Source: Lachnospiraceae bacterium (GTDB lineage: Bacteria; Bacillota; Clostridia; Lachnospirales; Lachnospiraceae). From it: a DNA stretch of 64,000 nucleotides. The notes beneath the pieces were generated by a model. That model searched no databases. It saw only the letters and a list, made by a program, of their open reading frames with translations, and was not told where the DNA came from. The stretch is taken from assembly GCA_910575155.1 (NCBI GenBank), contig CAJTDX010000002.1:124001-188000 (forward strand), read 5' to 3'. The position numbers were made by a program, and so were the translations under genes. Shown here in pieces: positions 20,177 to 29,461 of the stretch. Each line of letters opens with the position of its first letter. Position 1 is the stretch's first letter.

Positions 20177-21166
20177 ATGAAAACAGATATAAAAAGTAAA
20201 ATTGTCGTGTTTTGCGCGCTTCTTCTGCTCAGTCTGGGCGGATGCAGTATGAGCGACGCTAAGTTTATCGTCAGTTCCGATTCTCTGAATAACAAGGTGT
20301 TTAAAATCAAGGAAGAGGTCTGTACCTTGTCTCAGGCGCGGGTGATACTCACGAATTACCAGAATATGTATGCCACGGTGTACGGCATCAATCTTTGGGA
20401 GCGCGAATCACAGAATAGCGACCTGGAAACTTATGTGAAGAATTTGACGATTTCCAGGCTTGCGCAGATTATGGCAATGGATTATCTGGCTCAGGAGCGG
20501 GAAATTTCTCTCACAGAAGAAGAGAAAGATAAGATCAGAAAAGCGGCGGACGATTATTATGATTCTTTAAATGATGCGGAAAAGGAATATATGCAGGTGA
20601 AGCAGTCGGATATCGAGAAGCTTTATACCCGTTATGGGCTTGCCAACAAACTTTATACGTTTCTGACCCAGGGGGTAAACGACGAGGTCAGCGACGAAGA
20701 GGCCAGGGTTATGGAGGCGCAGCAGATTTTTGTGTCAGATAAAAATAAAGCGCAGGAGGTAGAGAAGCAGTTAAGTGAAGGCGGGGACTTTCTTACGGTA
20801 GCGAACCTTTATAATGAGGCGGCGGAGACCGATGTGTCATTTGGGAAAAATGACGTGGATTCAGAAGTCGCACAGGCGGCGTTCGCGCTGGAAAATGATC
20901 AGGTCAGCGATAAAATAAAGACAGAGGACGGTTTTTATTTTATCAAGTGTACGAACCATTATAATCAGGAGAAAACCGACGCCAACAAGTCTGTGATCCT
21001 GGAAAACCGCAGAAAGGAAGCTTTTGACGACGTATATCAGGAGTTTCTCACAAGTCTGCCTTCAGAATTTAATGAGAAAGTCTGGCGGAACGTGAAAGTG
21101 GAAATTAATGAAGAAGTAAAAACAGATGATTTTTTCCAGACGTATGAAAAATACTGCAATTGGTAA
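20177..21166 (+). CDS. Lipoprotein, PrsA/SurA-like parvulin-type peptidyl-prolyl isomerase
   Basis: Lipobox LSLGGCSMSD; QQIFVSDKNKAQEVEKQLSEGGDFLTVANLYNEAAETDVSFGKNDV...ALENDQVSDKIKTEDGFYFIKCTN rotamase-like pattern. Confidence 0.82.
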   Translation: MKTDIKSKIVVFCALLLLSLGGCSMSDAKFIVSSDSLNNKVFKIKEEVCTLSQARVILTNYQNMYATVYGINLWERESQNSDLETYVKNLTISRLAQIMAMDYLAQEREISLTEEEKDKIRKAADDYYDSLNDAEKEYMQVKQSDIEKLYTRYGLANKLYTFLTQGVNDEVSDEEARVMEAQQIFVSDKNKAQEVEKQLSEGGDFLTVANLYNEAAETDVSFGKNDVDSEVAQAAFALENDQVSDKIKTEDGFYFIKCTNHYNQEKTDANKSVILENRRKEAFDDVYQEFLTSLPSEFNEKVWRNVKVEINEEVKTDDFFQTYEKYCNW

Positions 21167-21261
21167 AAAGGAGAGCATGAGTGATTACTGGCGGTGGAGC
21201 AGTGTCTGGCGCGGGTATTTTTCAGAACCGGGTACGGCAGTCCGGCAACTTATGGAGAAAT

Positions 21262-21309
21262 AAACTGCCTCGAATCTGTTGCGTTATACAGATTCGGGGC
21301 AGTTTTGTA
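21262..21309 (+). terminator. Rho-independent terminator
   Basis: AAACTGCCTCGAATCTG - TTGCGTTATA - CAGATTCGGGGCAGTTTTG, 17-bp stem with one G-U. Confidence 0.8.
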
Positions 21310-21348
21310 TCAGAGTATTTTTCAACACGCTCTAAAAAGGTGAAAATG

Positions 21349-23427
21349 TTATTTTGCCAGAAGAAGCATAATCTGATTGCTGCGGGCAACGAATTTGCTC
21401 ATGGCGTCCGGAGAGAGCGGGTGGTTGCTTAAAAGCGCCAGGTCGTAGAGCTGTTCACAGAACATCGGAACGTGCTCAGAGTCTTTGTGTTCCAGAATAT
21501 ATGTGACAAGCTGGTTGTTGGCGTTTAAGATCAGGGTCTGGTCGCCGCCGAACATGGAGGAATCCATACCTGCCATGCCGTACATTTTCATCATATCCTG
21601 CATCCGCCGTCCCTCTTCAGAGAGAGTAATGACAGAAGAAATCTCTGCATTTTTCAGTTTTTCTACCGAAACTTTCAGGTTTTCATTGTTCAGGGCCTTG
21701 CGGAAGGTTTCGCTCAGGGTGTCGGAAGCTTCCTTCAATTCCCCGGCGGATGTTTCCTCTTTCATGGATTCCGTAAGGTCGGCGTCGATACGGACAAAAC
21801 GGATCTTCTCATTTCTGCGCTCCAGCTGCGTGATAAAGGAGGCGTCGATATTGTGATCCAAAATCACGGCGTCCATGCCCTGTTCCCTGAACATATTGAT
21901 ATACTGTCCCTGCTGCTGTCTGTCGGTTACATAGTAAACAGGTCTGCGGCTGTCTTTTTCATCTTCTGCAGATTCGGAAGCGTCGTCATTGTCAGAAACG
22001 TTTTCGGTATCTTCCGGACGGCTGTCCTCGGATTCCGCTTTTTCATCCTCTGTCTTCAGACATTCCGGCAGAGTCAGATATTTGTCATCCAGATTCTTAA
22101 ACAGAATATAGTCGTTTATTTTGTCGCAGAATTTTTCATCCTTCAGGCAGCCGAATTTGATAAAGGGGCTGATATCGTCCCAGTATTTCTCATACGCTTC
22201 TTTGTCTGTCTTGCACATGCCGCTCAATTTGTCGGCAACTTTCTTGGTGATGTAATCAGAGATTTTCTTTACAAAACCGTCATTCTGCAAGGCGCTTCTG
22301 GAGACATTCAGCGGAAGGTCCGGACAGTCAATCACACCTTTTAACAGCATCAGAAATTCGGGAATTACTTCCTTGATATTGTCGGCAATAAACACCTGAT
22401 TATTGTAGAGTTTGATCGTTCCCTCGATGGAATCATACTCAGTATTGATTTTGGGGAAATACAGGATTCCTTTGAGGTTAAACGGATAGTCCATGTTCAG
22501 ATGAATCCAGAACAGCGGTTCCTTATAATCCTGGAATACTTTGCGGTAAAAAGCCTTGTAGTCCTCGTCGGTGCAGTCGTTGGGATGTTTGGTCCACAGA
22601 GGATGGATATCGTTCAGAGCAACGGGGCGTTTTACAATCTTAGCCTTTTCTGTGCGGGGAGAAACTTCCACCTGCTCTTTGGCGCCGTCCTCATTTTCTT
22701 TTTCTTCAAATTTTGCTTCTTCTATGATGGTTTCAATAACTTTGTCTTTTTCCGTTACTTCGTCTGCCGGTATGGTTTCATATTCTTCTTCGGCATGTTC
22801 TTTTGTCAGATAGATGGCGGTGGGCATGAACGAGCAGTATTTCTCAATCACTTCTTTTGCACGGTATTCATTGGCAAATTCCAGGCAGTCTTCATTGAGG
22901 AATAAAGTGATTTCCGTACCTACGGTGGCTTTAGAGCCGTCACTCATATCAAATTCTGTGCCGCCGTCGCATTCCCAGTGAACGGGAACCGCGTCTTTCT
23001 GATAAGACAGAGAGTCAATGTGAACGGCGTCGGCAACCATAAATGCAGAGTAAAAGCCCAGACCGAAATGACCGATAATCTGTTCTTCACTTGCTTTGTC
23101 TTTGTATTTCTCCAGGAAATCAGTAGCGCCGGAAAAGGCGATCTGGTTAATGTATTCTTCTACCTCGTCCGCCGTCATGCCCAGGCCGTTGTCAATAAAT
23201 TTCAATGTTTTTTCTTCCGGATTTACCAGGATCTGAATCTTGGGTTCATAATCTGCGGGCAGTTCATATTCTCCCATCAGATCCAGCTTCTTTAATTTGG
23301 TGATGGCGTCGCAGCCGTTGGAAATTAATTCACGATAGAAAATATCGTGGTCAGAATACAGCCATTTTTTTATTATTGGAAAAATATTATCGCTGTTGAT
23401 GGAAAGATTTCCGTGTTTGTTGCTCAT
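21349..23427 (-). CDS. htpG: Molecular chaperone HtpG (Hsp90)
   Basis: SNGCDAITKLKKL, IQILVNPEEKTLKFIDNGLGMTADEVEEYINQIAFSGATDF, IGHFGLGFYSAFMVAD; start MSNKHG at 23427. Confidence 0.97.
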   Translation of the reverse strand: MSNKHGNLSINSDNIFPIIKKWLYSDHDIFYRELISNGCDAITKLKKLDLMGEYELPADYEPKIQILVNPEEKTLKFIDNGLGMTADEVEEYINQIAFSGATDFLEKYKDKASEEQIIGHFGLGFYSAFMVADAVHIDSLSYQKDAVPVHWECDGGTEFDMSDGSKATVGTEITLFLNEDCLEFANEYRAKEVIEKYCSFMPTAIYLTKEHAEEEYETIPADEVTEKDKVIETIIEEAKFEEKENEDGAKEQVEVSPRTEKAKIVKRPVALNDIHPLWTKHPNDCTDEDYKAFYRKVFQDYKEPLFWIHLNMDYPFNLKGILYFPKINTEYDSIEGTIKLYNNQVFIADNIKEVIPEFLMLLKGVIDCPDLPLNVSRSALQNDGFVKKISDYITKKVADKLSGMCKTDKEAYEKYWDDISPFIKFGCLKDEKFCDKINDYILFKNLDDKYLTLPECLKTEDEKAESEDSRPEDTENVSDNDDASESAEDEKDSRRPVYYVTDRQQQGQYINMFREQGMDAVILDHNIDASFITQLERRNEKIRFVRIDADLTESMKEETSAGELKEASDTLSETFRKALNNENLKVSVEKLKNAEISSVITLSEEGRRMQDMMKMYGMAGMDSSMFGGDQTLILNANNQLVTYILEHKDSEHVPMFCEQLYDLALLSNHPLSPDAMSKFVARSNQIMLLLAK

Positions 23428-23518
23428 AAAAGTACACTCCTTTGTTCTGATTATTACAACACATGATGTTTTTTCTAAAAAGATTGTAATACCCGGATTG
23501 CAAAAAGTCAATAGTAAA

Positions 23519-23545
23519 TTAGCACTCTTTAAATATGAGTGCTAA
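23519..23545. promoter_or_regulatory. CIRCE element (HrcA operator) upstream of htpG
   Basis: TTAGCACTC-N9-GAGTGCTAA, exact consensus, about 92 nt upstream of the htpG start. Confidence 0.93.
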
Positions 23546-23680
23546 CAAAAAGCTGGAAAGTCAGGAAAATCAAGGGTTTTTTAAAATATAAAAAGTTTAT
23601 AAACCGGGAAAGATGATGACAGTGTGGTACTTTTATCATAGAATGAAATGGCAGGATATTTTGTAAAACAGAGGTGAACA

Positions 23681-25792
23681 ATGAATAATCAGGTGATGAA
23701 AAAGTATGAAGCCATGGGGTTTGATAAGGGGCAGATGGAGGAAATCCGTCAGGGACTGGAGAAGGGGCTGGATGTGTCCTGGTATACTTCTGTAGATTAT
23801 GACTGGTTTCAGATGGAAGAGATTAAGAAAGGTCTGGAACGCGGGCTGGCGGTGTCTGTCTATGCCAGGCCGGAGATTTCTTACGACCGTATGCGTCAGA
23901 TTCGCAAAGGACTGCAGGAGGGCGTAGACCTTGCGGAGTACCAGGAGTATGCGGCAGGGTATCTGCGCCAGATTCGCAAGGCAAAAAAGGGGAATGTCGA
24001 TATCTTTTCTTATATTAAGGAGGGGTATGAGCCGGACCAGTTGGAAGAAATCCGTCTGGCGCTGGAACACAAAGCAGATATAAACGTATATTTGATAAAA
24101 GAATTTTTGGGGGAGTCTATACGTGAAATCCGCCTGGGCGTGGAAGAGGGCCTGGACGTAACCGTCTATGCAAAAATTAATTATGGCTGGCAGCAGATGC
24201 GTGAAATCCGTCTGGGTCTGGAACGGCGTGTGGATGTGTCTGTGTATGCAAAAGAGTTATACCGCTGGCAGCAGATGCGTGAAATCCGTCTGGGTCTGGA
24301 GGACGGTCTGGACGTGTCAGCATATAAGAGCATGATGTATTCTGCAAAAGAGATGGAGCAGATCCGTGAAAAGATGCAGCGGCAGTCAGTCATCCCGGAA
24401 GATTTCCAGTTTGAAATGCTGGAAGAGCAGGCGAAACTGGCGTCGGAATGTCTGGTGACGGTCAGCCAGGACAAGATGGAGGCATATGTAACCTTAGGAA
24501 AAGGTTCCTGTAAGACCAAAAATGAAATTATGCGTTTTCTGGCAAAGGAAAATGTTGTTTTTGGAATTAAGCAGGATGAGATAGAGAAACATATAAAAGA
24601 ATCGGAAAAAGCAACGCAGCGTTTTCTGGCGGCAGAAGGCGTCAGGCCGGAGCGTGGCCGCGACGGCCATTATGAATTCTTTTTCCGCACCGGAATCCCG
24701 CAGATTCCTGCCATACGGGAGGACGGATCTATTGATTATCAGAATACGATTTATTTTGAACAGGTGAAAGCCGGACAGGTTATCGCGGTGTATCATGAAG
24801 CGCAGCCCGGTATGGGAGGAAGAACTGTGGACGGCACGGAGCTTCCGGCTCAGGGCGGTCAGGAAAAAAGTATTCTCAAAGGAAGAGGGTTTTTGCTTTC
24901 CCAGGATAAGAAAACTTACATTGCCAGAGAGTCAGGCAAGATTGAGCTGAAAGACAACCGCATTACCATTCAGCCGCTGCTGGTGGTAAACGAGGTGACC
25001 ATTTCTACCGGAAATCTGCGGTTTAACGGAAGTATCTGGGTGCGGGGCAACGTGGGAAGCGGCGTGGTGATCCAGGCCAAGGATGAATTGGTTATTGAAG
25101 GAAATGTGGAGGCGGCGCGGCTGCAGAGCGGCAAGAATATTGTTATAAAAAATGGAGTTTCCGGCGGCGGCCTTGCCATCATTGAGTCTGCGGGAGATAT
25201 TAACGGGAAATTCTTTGAAGGCGCATCTCTGACGGCAAACGAAGGAATTTATGCTAATTATGTGATGAACTGCAATATGATAGCAGGAACGAACGTCGTT
25301 ATTTCCGGCGCCAGAGGCGCTATTATCGGCGGCAATACAGCGGCGGTCAATGGTATTGAAGCCCATCATATCGGCAACCGCGCCGGACTGCTCACCAATA
25401 TTTCTCTGGGAGCCAGCCAGGCAATGATTGAGAAAGAAGAGGAAGCGGAGATCAAACTGAAAAAACTCCAGTCGGAGCTGGCAATTTTCGAGGAAGCTTA
25501 CCGCAAGCTGCAAAAGCAGTATCCGCCGGAAATACGCAATGAGATGGAATTGTATCTTAAGGTGGAGCAGGCCACTTATATCAAACGCAAGCAGATGGAG
25601 CTGCAAATGGAGCGGACAAAAGCGCTGGAAGAAAAACGCAGCAAAGCGAACGAGGCCAAAATGATTGTGCGCGGCGTTCTGAATGCAGGGACGGTGGTGC
25701 AGATGAATGGAATGCACTGGAGCGCGGCAAGTTCCGTAAAAAATGTTACGGTGCGTTTGTCATTGAAAGAAATCGGCGTATTTCGTAATTAA
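23681..25792 (+). CDS. FapA (DUF342) family protein with N-terminal ~24-aa repeat array
   Basis: Repeats of (Q)MREIRLGLEEGLDVSVYA; then EAQPGMGGRTVDGTELPAQ...VEGNVEAARLQSGKNIVIKNGVSGGG...GAIIGGNTAAVNGIEAHHIGN FapA beta-helix motifs; C-terminal coiled coil. Confidence 0.88.
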   Translation: MNNQVMKKYEAMGFDKGQMEEIRQGLEKGLDVSWYTSVDYDWFQMEEIKKGLERGLAVSVYARPEISYDRMRQIRKGLQEGVDLAEYQEYAAGYLRQIRKAKKGNVDIFSYIKEGYEPDQLEEIRLALEHKADINVYLIKEFLGESIREIRLGVEEGLDVTVYAKINYGWQQMREIRLGLERRVDVSVYAKELYRWQQMREIRLGLEDGLDVSAYKSMMYSAKEMEQIREKMQRQSVIPEDFQFEMLEEQAKLASECLVTVSQDKMEAYVTLGKGSCKTKNEIMRFLAKENVVFGIKQDEIEKHIKESEKATQRFLAAEGVRPERGRDGHYEFFFRTGIPQIPAIREDGSIDYQNTIYFEQVKAGQVIAVYHEAQPGMGGRTVDGTELPAQGGQEKSILKGRGFLLSQDKKTYIARESGKIELKDNRITIQPLLVVNEVTISTGNLRFNGSIWVRGNVGSGVVIQAKDELVIEGNVEAARLQSGKNIVIKNGVSGGGLAIIESAGDINGKFFEGASLTANEGIYANYVMNCNMIAGTNVVISGARGAIIGGNTAAVNGIEAHHIGNRAGLLTNISLGASQAMIEKEEEAEIKLKKLQSELAIFEEAYRKLQKQYPPEIRNEMELYLKVEQATYIKRKQMELQMERTKALEEKRSKANEAKMIVRGVLNAGTVVQMNGMHWSAASSVKNVTVRLSLKEIGVFRN

Positions 25793-25803
25793 GGAGGAAA
25801 CGT

Positions 25804-26904
25804 ATGAAACGGCGTAAAATATTGATTGTGGATGATGTGGAAAGCAACCGTATGATTCTGGCAGAGATTTTCCGTGCAGAATATCAGATTCTGCAGGCGG
25901 AAGATACTGTGTGTACATTGCAGTTGCTGGAACAGAATGCCAGAGAAACGGCGGCCGTGTTGTTGGACTGGCATCTGTCGAAAGAGGACGGAAGCAGGAT
26001 CTTAGCGGCAATGAAGAAAAAGGGCTGGATGAATGATATTCCGGTACTGATTGTCACGGCGGAGCATTCCACAGAGGTGGAGAAAAAATGTATTCAGATG
26101 GGAGCGTCTGATTTAATCAGGAAACCTTTTGACACGGATGTGGTAAAAAATCGCGTCAAAAATAATATATCGCTTTATCAGCATAAGAATCAGATGGAAG
26201 AAAAGGTACGGGAGCAGAACCAGATGCTGCATAAACAGTATTCGGTGATGAAGCTTCAGGCGGAAAAGCTGAAAAAGGCAAACGAGAAAATGATTGATAT
26301 TGTGTGCAATATTTTAGAGCACCATTACCCGGAATTTTCAGAAAACACACAGATTATCAGAGAAATCAGCAGAATTATCGGCAAAAACGTTCAGAAACAT
26401 TATCCGGAATATAAGCTGACCGATGGGGATGTGGAGGCCATTGCAGAATTATCATCTCTGCGGGATATTGGCAAACTGCTGATTTCTGACCATGTACTTT
26501 ATAAACCCGCAAAGCTTACCAGAGAAGAGACGGAGTATATGAAATCTCATACCGCCAAAGGCTGTGAGATTATGAAAATGATGAAGGATCTGCAGACGCC
26601 GGAGTATCATAAAAAGAGCATGGAAATCTGCCGTTACCATCATGAGCGTTATGACGGAAGAGGATATCCGGAGGGCCTGAAAGGAGATGAAATTCCCATC
26701 TCAGCACAGATTGTATCAGTGGTTGATGCTTACCACGCCCTGATCAGCGAGCGTATTTACAAACGGGCGTATTCCAAAGAAGAAGCGTATTACATGATTC
26801 TGGGAGGGGACTGCGGAATTTTCTCTCCTAAGATTATGGAGTGTTTCCGTATGTCCCGAAAAGAGATGGAGACGATCAATACGGATGCAGAGGAGAACGC
26901 CTGA
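25804..26904 (+). CDS. Response regulator with receiver and HD-GYP-like output domain
   Basis: ILIVDDVESNRMILAEI, VLLDWHLSKEDG, LIRKPFDTDVV; output DIGKLLISDHVLYKPAKLTREE...RYHHERYDGRGYPEGLKGDEIP. Confidence 0.92.
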   Translation: MKRRKILIVDDVESNRMILAEIFRAEYQILQAEDTVCTLQLLEQNARETAAVLLDWHLSKEDGSRILAAMKKKGWMNDIPVLIVTAEHSTEVEKKCIQMGASDLIRKPFDTDVVKNRVKNNISLYQHKNQMEEKVREQNQMLHKQYSVMKLQAEKLKKANEKMIDIVCNILEHHYPEFSENTQIIREISRIIGKNVQKHYPEYKLTDGDVEAIAELSSLRDIGKLLISDHVLYKPAKLTREETEYMKSHTAKGCEIMKMMKDLQTPEYHKKSMEICRYHHERYDGRGYPEGLKGDEIPISAQIVSVVDAYHALISERIYKRAYSKEEAYYMILGGDCGIFSPKIMECFRMSRKEMETINTDAEENA

Positions 26905-26908
26905 TATA

Positions 26909-26978
26909 TATTACTCCAGCAGTTAAATATTACAGTTTTTACTTGTCTAAATTTTGCGATATTTAAGCGCTGGAGTAA
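26909..26978. repeat. Long imperfect inverted repeat (possible terminator or RNA structure)
   Basis: ATTACTCCAGCAGTTAAATAT ... ATATTTAAGCGCTGGAGTAAT. Confidence 0.65.
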
Positions 26979-27066
26979 TAACGTCAAATTCCTTGAGTTC
27001 ACGGTTTAACAATGTTATACTGAGAGTACCTGATGTTACAAAAGAAACCGACAAGGAGGAGAAGAC

Positions 27067-27570
27067 TTGGAAGCAAAGGAAGTGAAAGTATTAGATGAGA
27101 TTTTGGCGGCTCATGATTACAGCCAGACAAAGATCATTGCCATTATGCAGGACATCCAGAAGATTTACCGTTATCTGCCGGAAGATATGCTCTGCTATGC
27201 TGCAAAGAAGCTGCACATGAGCGAGGCAAAAGTGTATGGGGTGGCGACGTTTTATGAGAATTTCTCATTGGAGCCGAAAGGAAAATACGTGATTAAGATC
27301 TGCGACGGAACGGCATGCCATGTGCGGCAGTCTACCGCTATTTTAGAGGAGATCCGCAGTATTTTGGGGGTTACGGCGGCAAAACCCACCACAGACGACA
27401 TGATGTTTACCGTAGAGACGGTGTCCTGTCTGGGCGCCTGCGGCCTGGCCCCGGTCTGTACCGTGAACGACGTGGTACATGCGGCCATGACGCCGGAGAA
27501 GGCGAGAACCTTGCTTAAGGAACTAAAGGAAGGCGCCGCTGCCGGAGAGGAGGCTGCAGATGAGAATTAA
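27067..27570 (+). CDS. NuoE-like [2Fe-2S] subunit (HydC-type) of electron-bifurcating hydrogenase; TTG start
   Basis: VATFYENFSLEPKGKYVIKICDGTACHVRQS...ETVSCLGACGLAPVCTVND thioredoxin-like 2Fe-2S motif. Confidence 0.93.
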   Translation: MEAKEVKVLDEILAAHDYSQTKIIAIMQDIQKIYRYLPEDMLCYAAKKLHMSEAKVYGVATFYENFSLEPKGKYVIKICDGTACHVRQSTAILEEIRSILGVTAAKPTTDDMMFTVETVSCLGACGLAPVCTVNDVVHAAMTPEKARTLLKELKEGAAAGEEAADEN

Positions 27571-29449
27571 TACGAGAGAAGAGTTGGAGGCAAAGAGAAA
27601 AGAGTATGCGGCCTCCTTAAAGACACAGAGAAAACAGATTCTGATCTGTGCAGGAACAGGATGCGTGGCCGGGGGATCTTTGAATATCTATGCGAGAATG
27701 CAGGAAATTCTTATGAGGCGCGGCATCAAATGTTCGCTGGTATTGGAGAAAGAGCCTCATGACGAGAGCATTGGACTGAAAAAATCCGGATGTCATGGGT
27801 TCTGTGAGATGGGGCCGTTATTGCGTATTGAGCCGGAAGGAATTCTCTATGTTAAGGTTCAGACAGAAGATTGTGAGGAAATTATTGAAAAAAGCATTGT
27901 CGGGGATGAGGTGATCGACCGTCTGGTATACCATGACCAGGAGGGAAAGGCTTATGAAAAGCAGGACGATATTCCTTTTTATAAACAGCAGACCCGTGTG
28001 GCTTTGGAGGACTGTGGAAGGATCAACGCCGAATCCATTAAGGAATACATAGCGGTAGGCGGTTATGGAGCCGTGGCAAAAGCTTTGTTTGATATGACGC
28101 CCCGGCAGATTGTGGACGAGGTATCTGAAGCGTCTCTGCGCGGGCGCGGCGGCGGGGGATTTCCCACTGCGCGCAAATGGGCGCAGGTGCTGGAGCAGAA
28201 GGAAGAAGTGAAATATGTGGTCTGCAATGGCGACGAAGGCGATCCCGGCGCTTTTATGGACCGCAGCATGATGGAAGGTGATCCCCATCGCGTGATAGAA
28301 GGGATGCTGATTGCCGGAATTGCAACAGGGGCGCATTATGGATATATTTATGTGCGGGCTGAATATCCGCTTGCGGTGGAGCGTCTGCAAAACGCCATTA
28401 ATAAGGCGGAGGAAAAAGGTCTGCTGGGTGAGAATATTTTAGGATCCGGTTTTGATTTTGATCTGCAGATCAGCCAGGGCGCAGGCGCGTTTGTCTGTGG
28501 AGAAGGTTCCGCGCTCACAGCTTCGATTGAAGGAAACCGGGGAATGCCGAGAGTCAAACCTCCACGGACCGTAGAAAAGGGCTTGTTTGAAAAGCCTACG
28601 GTATTGAATAATGTCGAGACTTATTGCAATGTCCCCCCGATTATCGGCAAAGGAGCCGCGTGGTATAAGACCATCGGGCCAGATAATAATCATGGAACCA
28701 AGGCGTTTGCCCTTACAGGAAACGTTATGAACACCGGGCTGATCGAGGTGCCTATGGGAACGCCTCTGCGTAAGGTGATTTTTGATATCGGCGGCGGCGT
28801 CAAAGGCGGCGGATTCAAGGCGGTGCAGATTGGGGGGCCTTCCGGCGGCTGTCTCTGTATCAATCCCACAGAGGATCATCTGGATCTGCATCTGGATTTT
28901 GATTCTCTGAAAAAAGTGGGAGCCATGATCGGAAGCGGCGGTCTGGTGGTTATGAACGACAAGAGCTGCATGGTAGAAGTGGCAAGGTTTTTTATGAACT
29001 TTACCCAGAATGAATCCTGCGGCAAATGCATTCCCTGCCGGGAAGGTACCAAGCGGATGTTAGAACTTTTAAACGATATCTGCGAAGGCAGGGGAACGAT
29101 GCAGCATATCCAGCTTTTAGAGGAACTTGCCTCTACGATTTCCGCCACGGCCCTGTGCGGGCTGGGGAAGACGGCGGCTTCTCCGGTGGTAAGTACCATG
29201 AAATATTTCAGAGAAGAATATATGGCCCATGTGGTGGAGAAAAAATGTCCTGCCGGGCAGTGCAGGGCATTGGTAACCCTCCGGATTGATCCCGAATTGT
29301 GCAAAGGCTGCAGCAAGTGTGCAAGGCTCTGCCCGGTGGGCGCGATTTCCGGTGAAATCAAGAGCCCCTTTACCATTGATACAGGTAAATGTATTAAGTG
29401 TGGAGCCTGCAAAGAAGGCTGCAGTTTCCACGCGGTAAAAGAAGTGTAG
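27560..29449 (+). CDS. NuoF-like NADH/flavin subunit (HydB-type) with C-terminal 2x[4Fe-4S] ferredoxin domain
   Basis: RGRGGGGFPTARKWAQVLEQK, CNGDEGDPGAFMDRSMMEGDPH, CGKCIPCREGTKRML, CKGCSKCARLCPVGAI / CIKCGACKEGCSFHAV. Confidence 0.94.
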   Translation: MRINTREELEAKRKEYAASLKTQRKQILICAGTGCVAGGSLNIYARMQEILMRRGIKCSLVLEKEPHDESIGLKKSGCHGFCEMGPLLRIEPEGILYVKVQTEDCEEIIEKSIVGDEVIDRLVYHDQEGKAYEKQDDIPFYKQQTRVALEDCGRINAESIKEYIAVGGYGAVAKALFDMTPRQIVDEVSEASLRGRGGGGFPTARKWAQVLEQKEEVKYVVCNGDEGDPGAFMDRSMMEGDPHRVIEGMLIAGIATGAHYGYIYVRAEYPLAVERLQNAINKAEEKGLLGENILGSGFDFDLQISQGAGAFVCGEGSALTASIEGNRGMPRVKPPRTVEKGLFEKPTVLNNVETYCNVPPIIGKGAAWYKTIGPDNNHGTKAFALTGNVMNTGLIEVPMGTPLRKVIFDIGGGVKGGGFKAVQIGGPSGGCLCINPTEDHLDLHLDFDSLKKVGAMIGSGGLVVMNDKSCMVEVARFFMNFTQNESCGKCIPCREGTKRMLELLNDICEGRGTMQHIQLLEELASTISATALCGLGKTAASPVVSTMKYFREEYMAHVVEKKCPAGQCRALVTLRIDPELCKGCSKCARLCPVGAISGEIKSPFTIDTGKCIKCGACKEGCSFHAVKEV

Positions 29450-29461
29450 GAGGGAACGGAC

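Noticed and set aside
21853-22905. Plus-strand ORFs (163 aa and 134 aa) antisense to htpG
   Set aside because: Hydrophobic low-complexity antisense frames over a well-supported chaperone gene.
24932-25717. 261-aa minus-strand ORF antisense to the FapA gene
   Set aside because: His/Leu/Phe-rich antisense frame with no domain or RBS support.
27010-27025. TTAACAATGTTA considered as a Rex operator before the hydrogenase operon
   Set aside because: Only one good half-site (TTAACAA); does not match TTGTTAA-N4-TTAACAA well enough without a motif scan.
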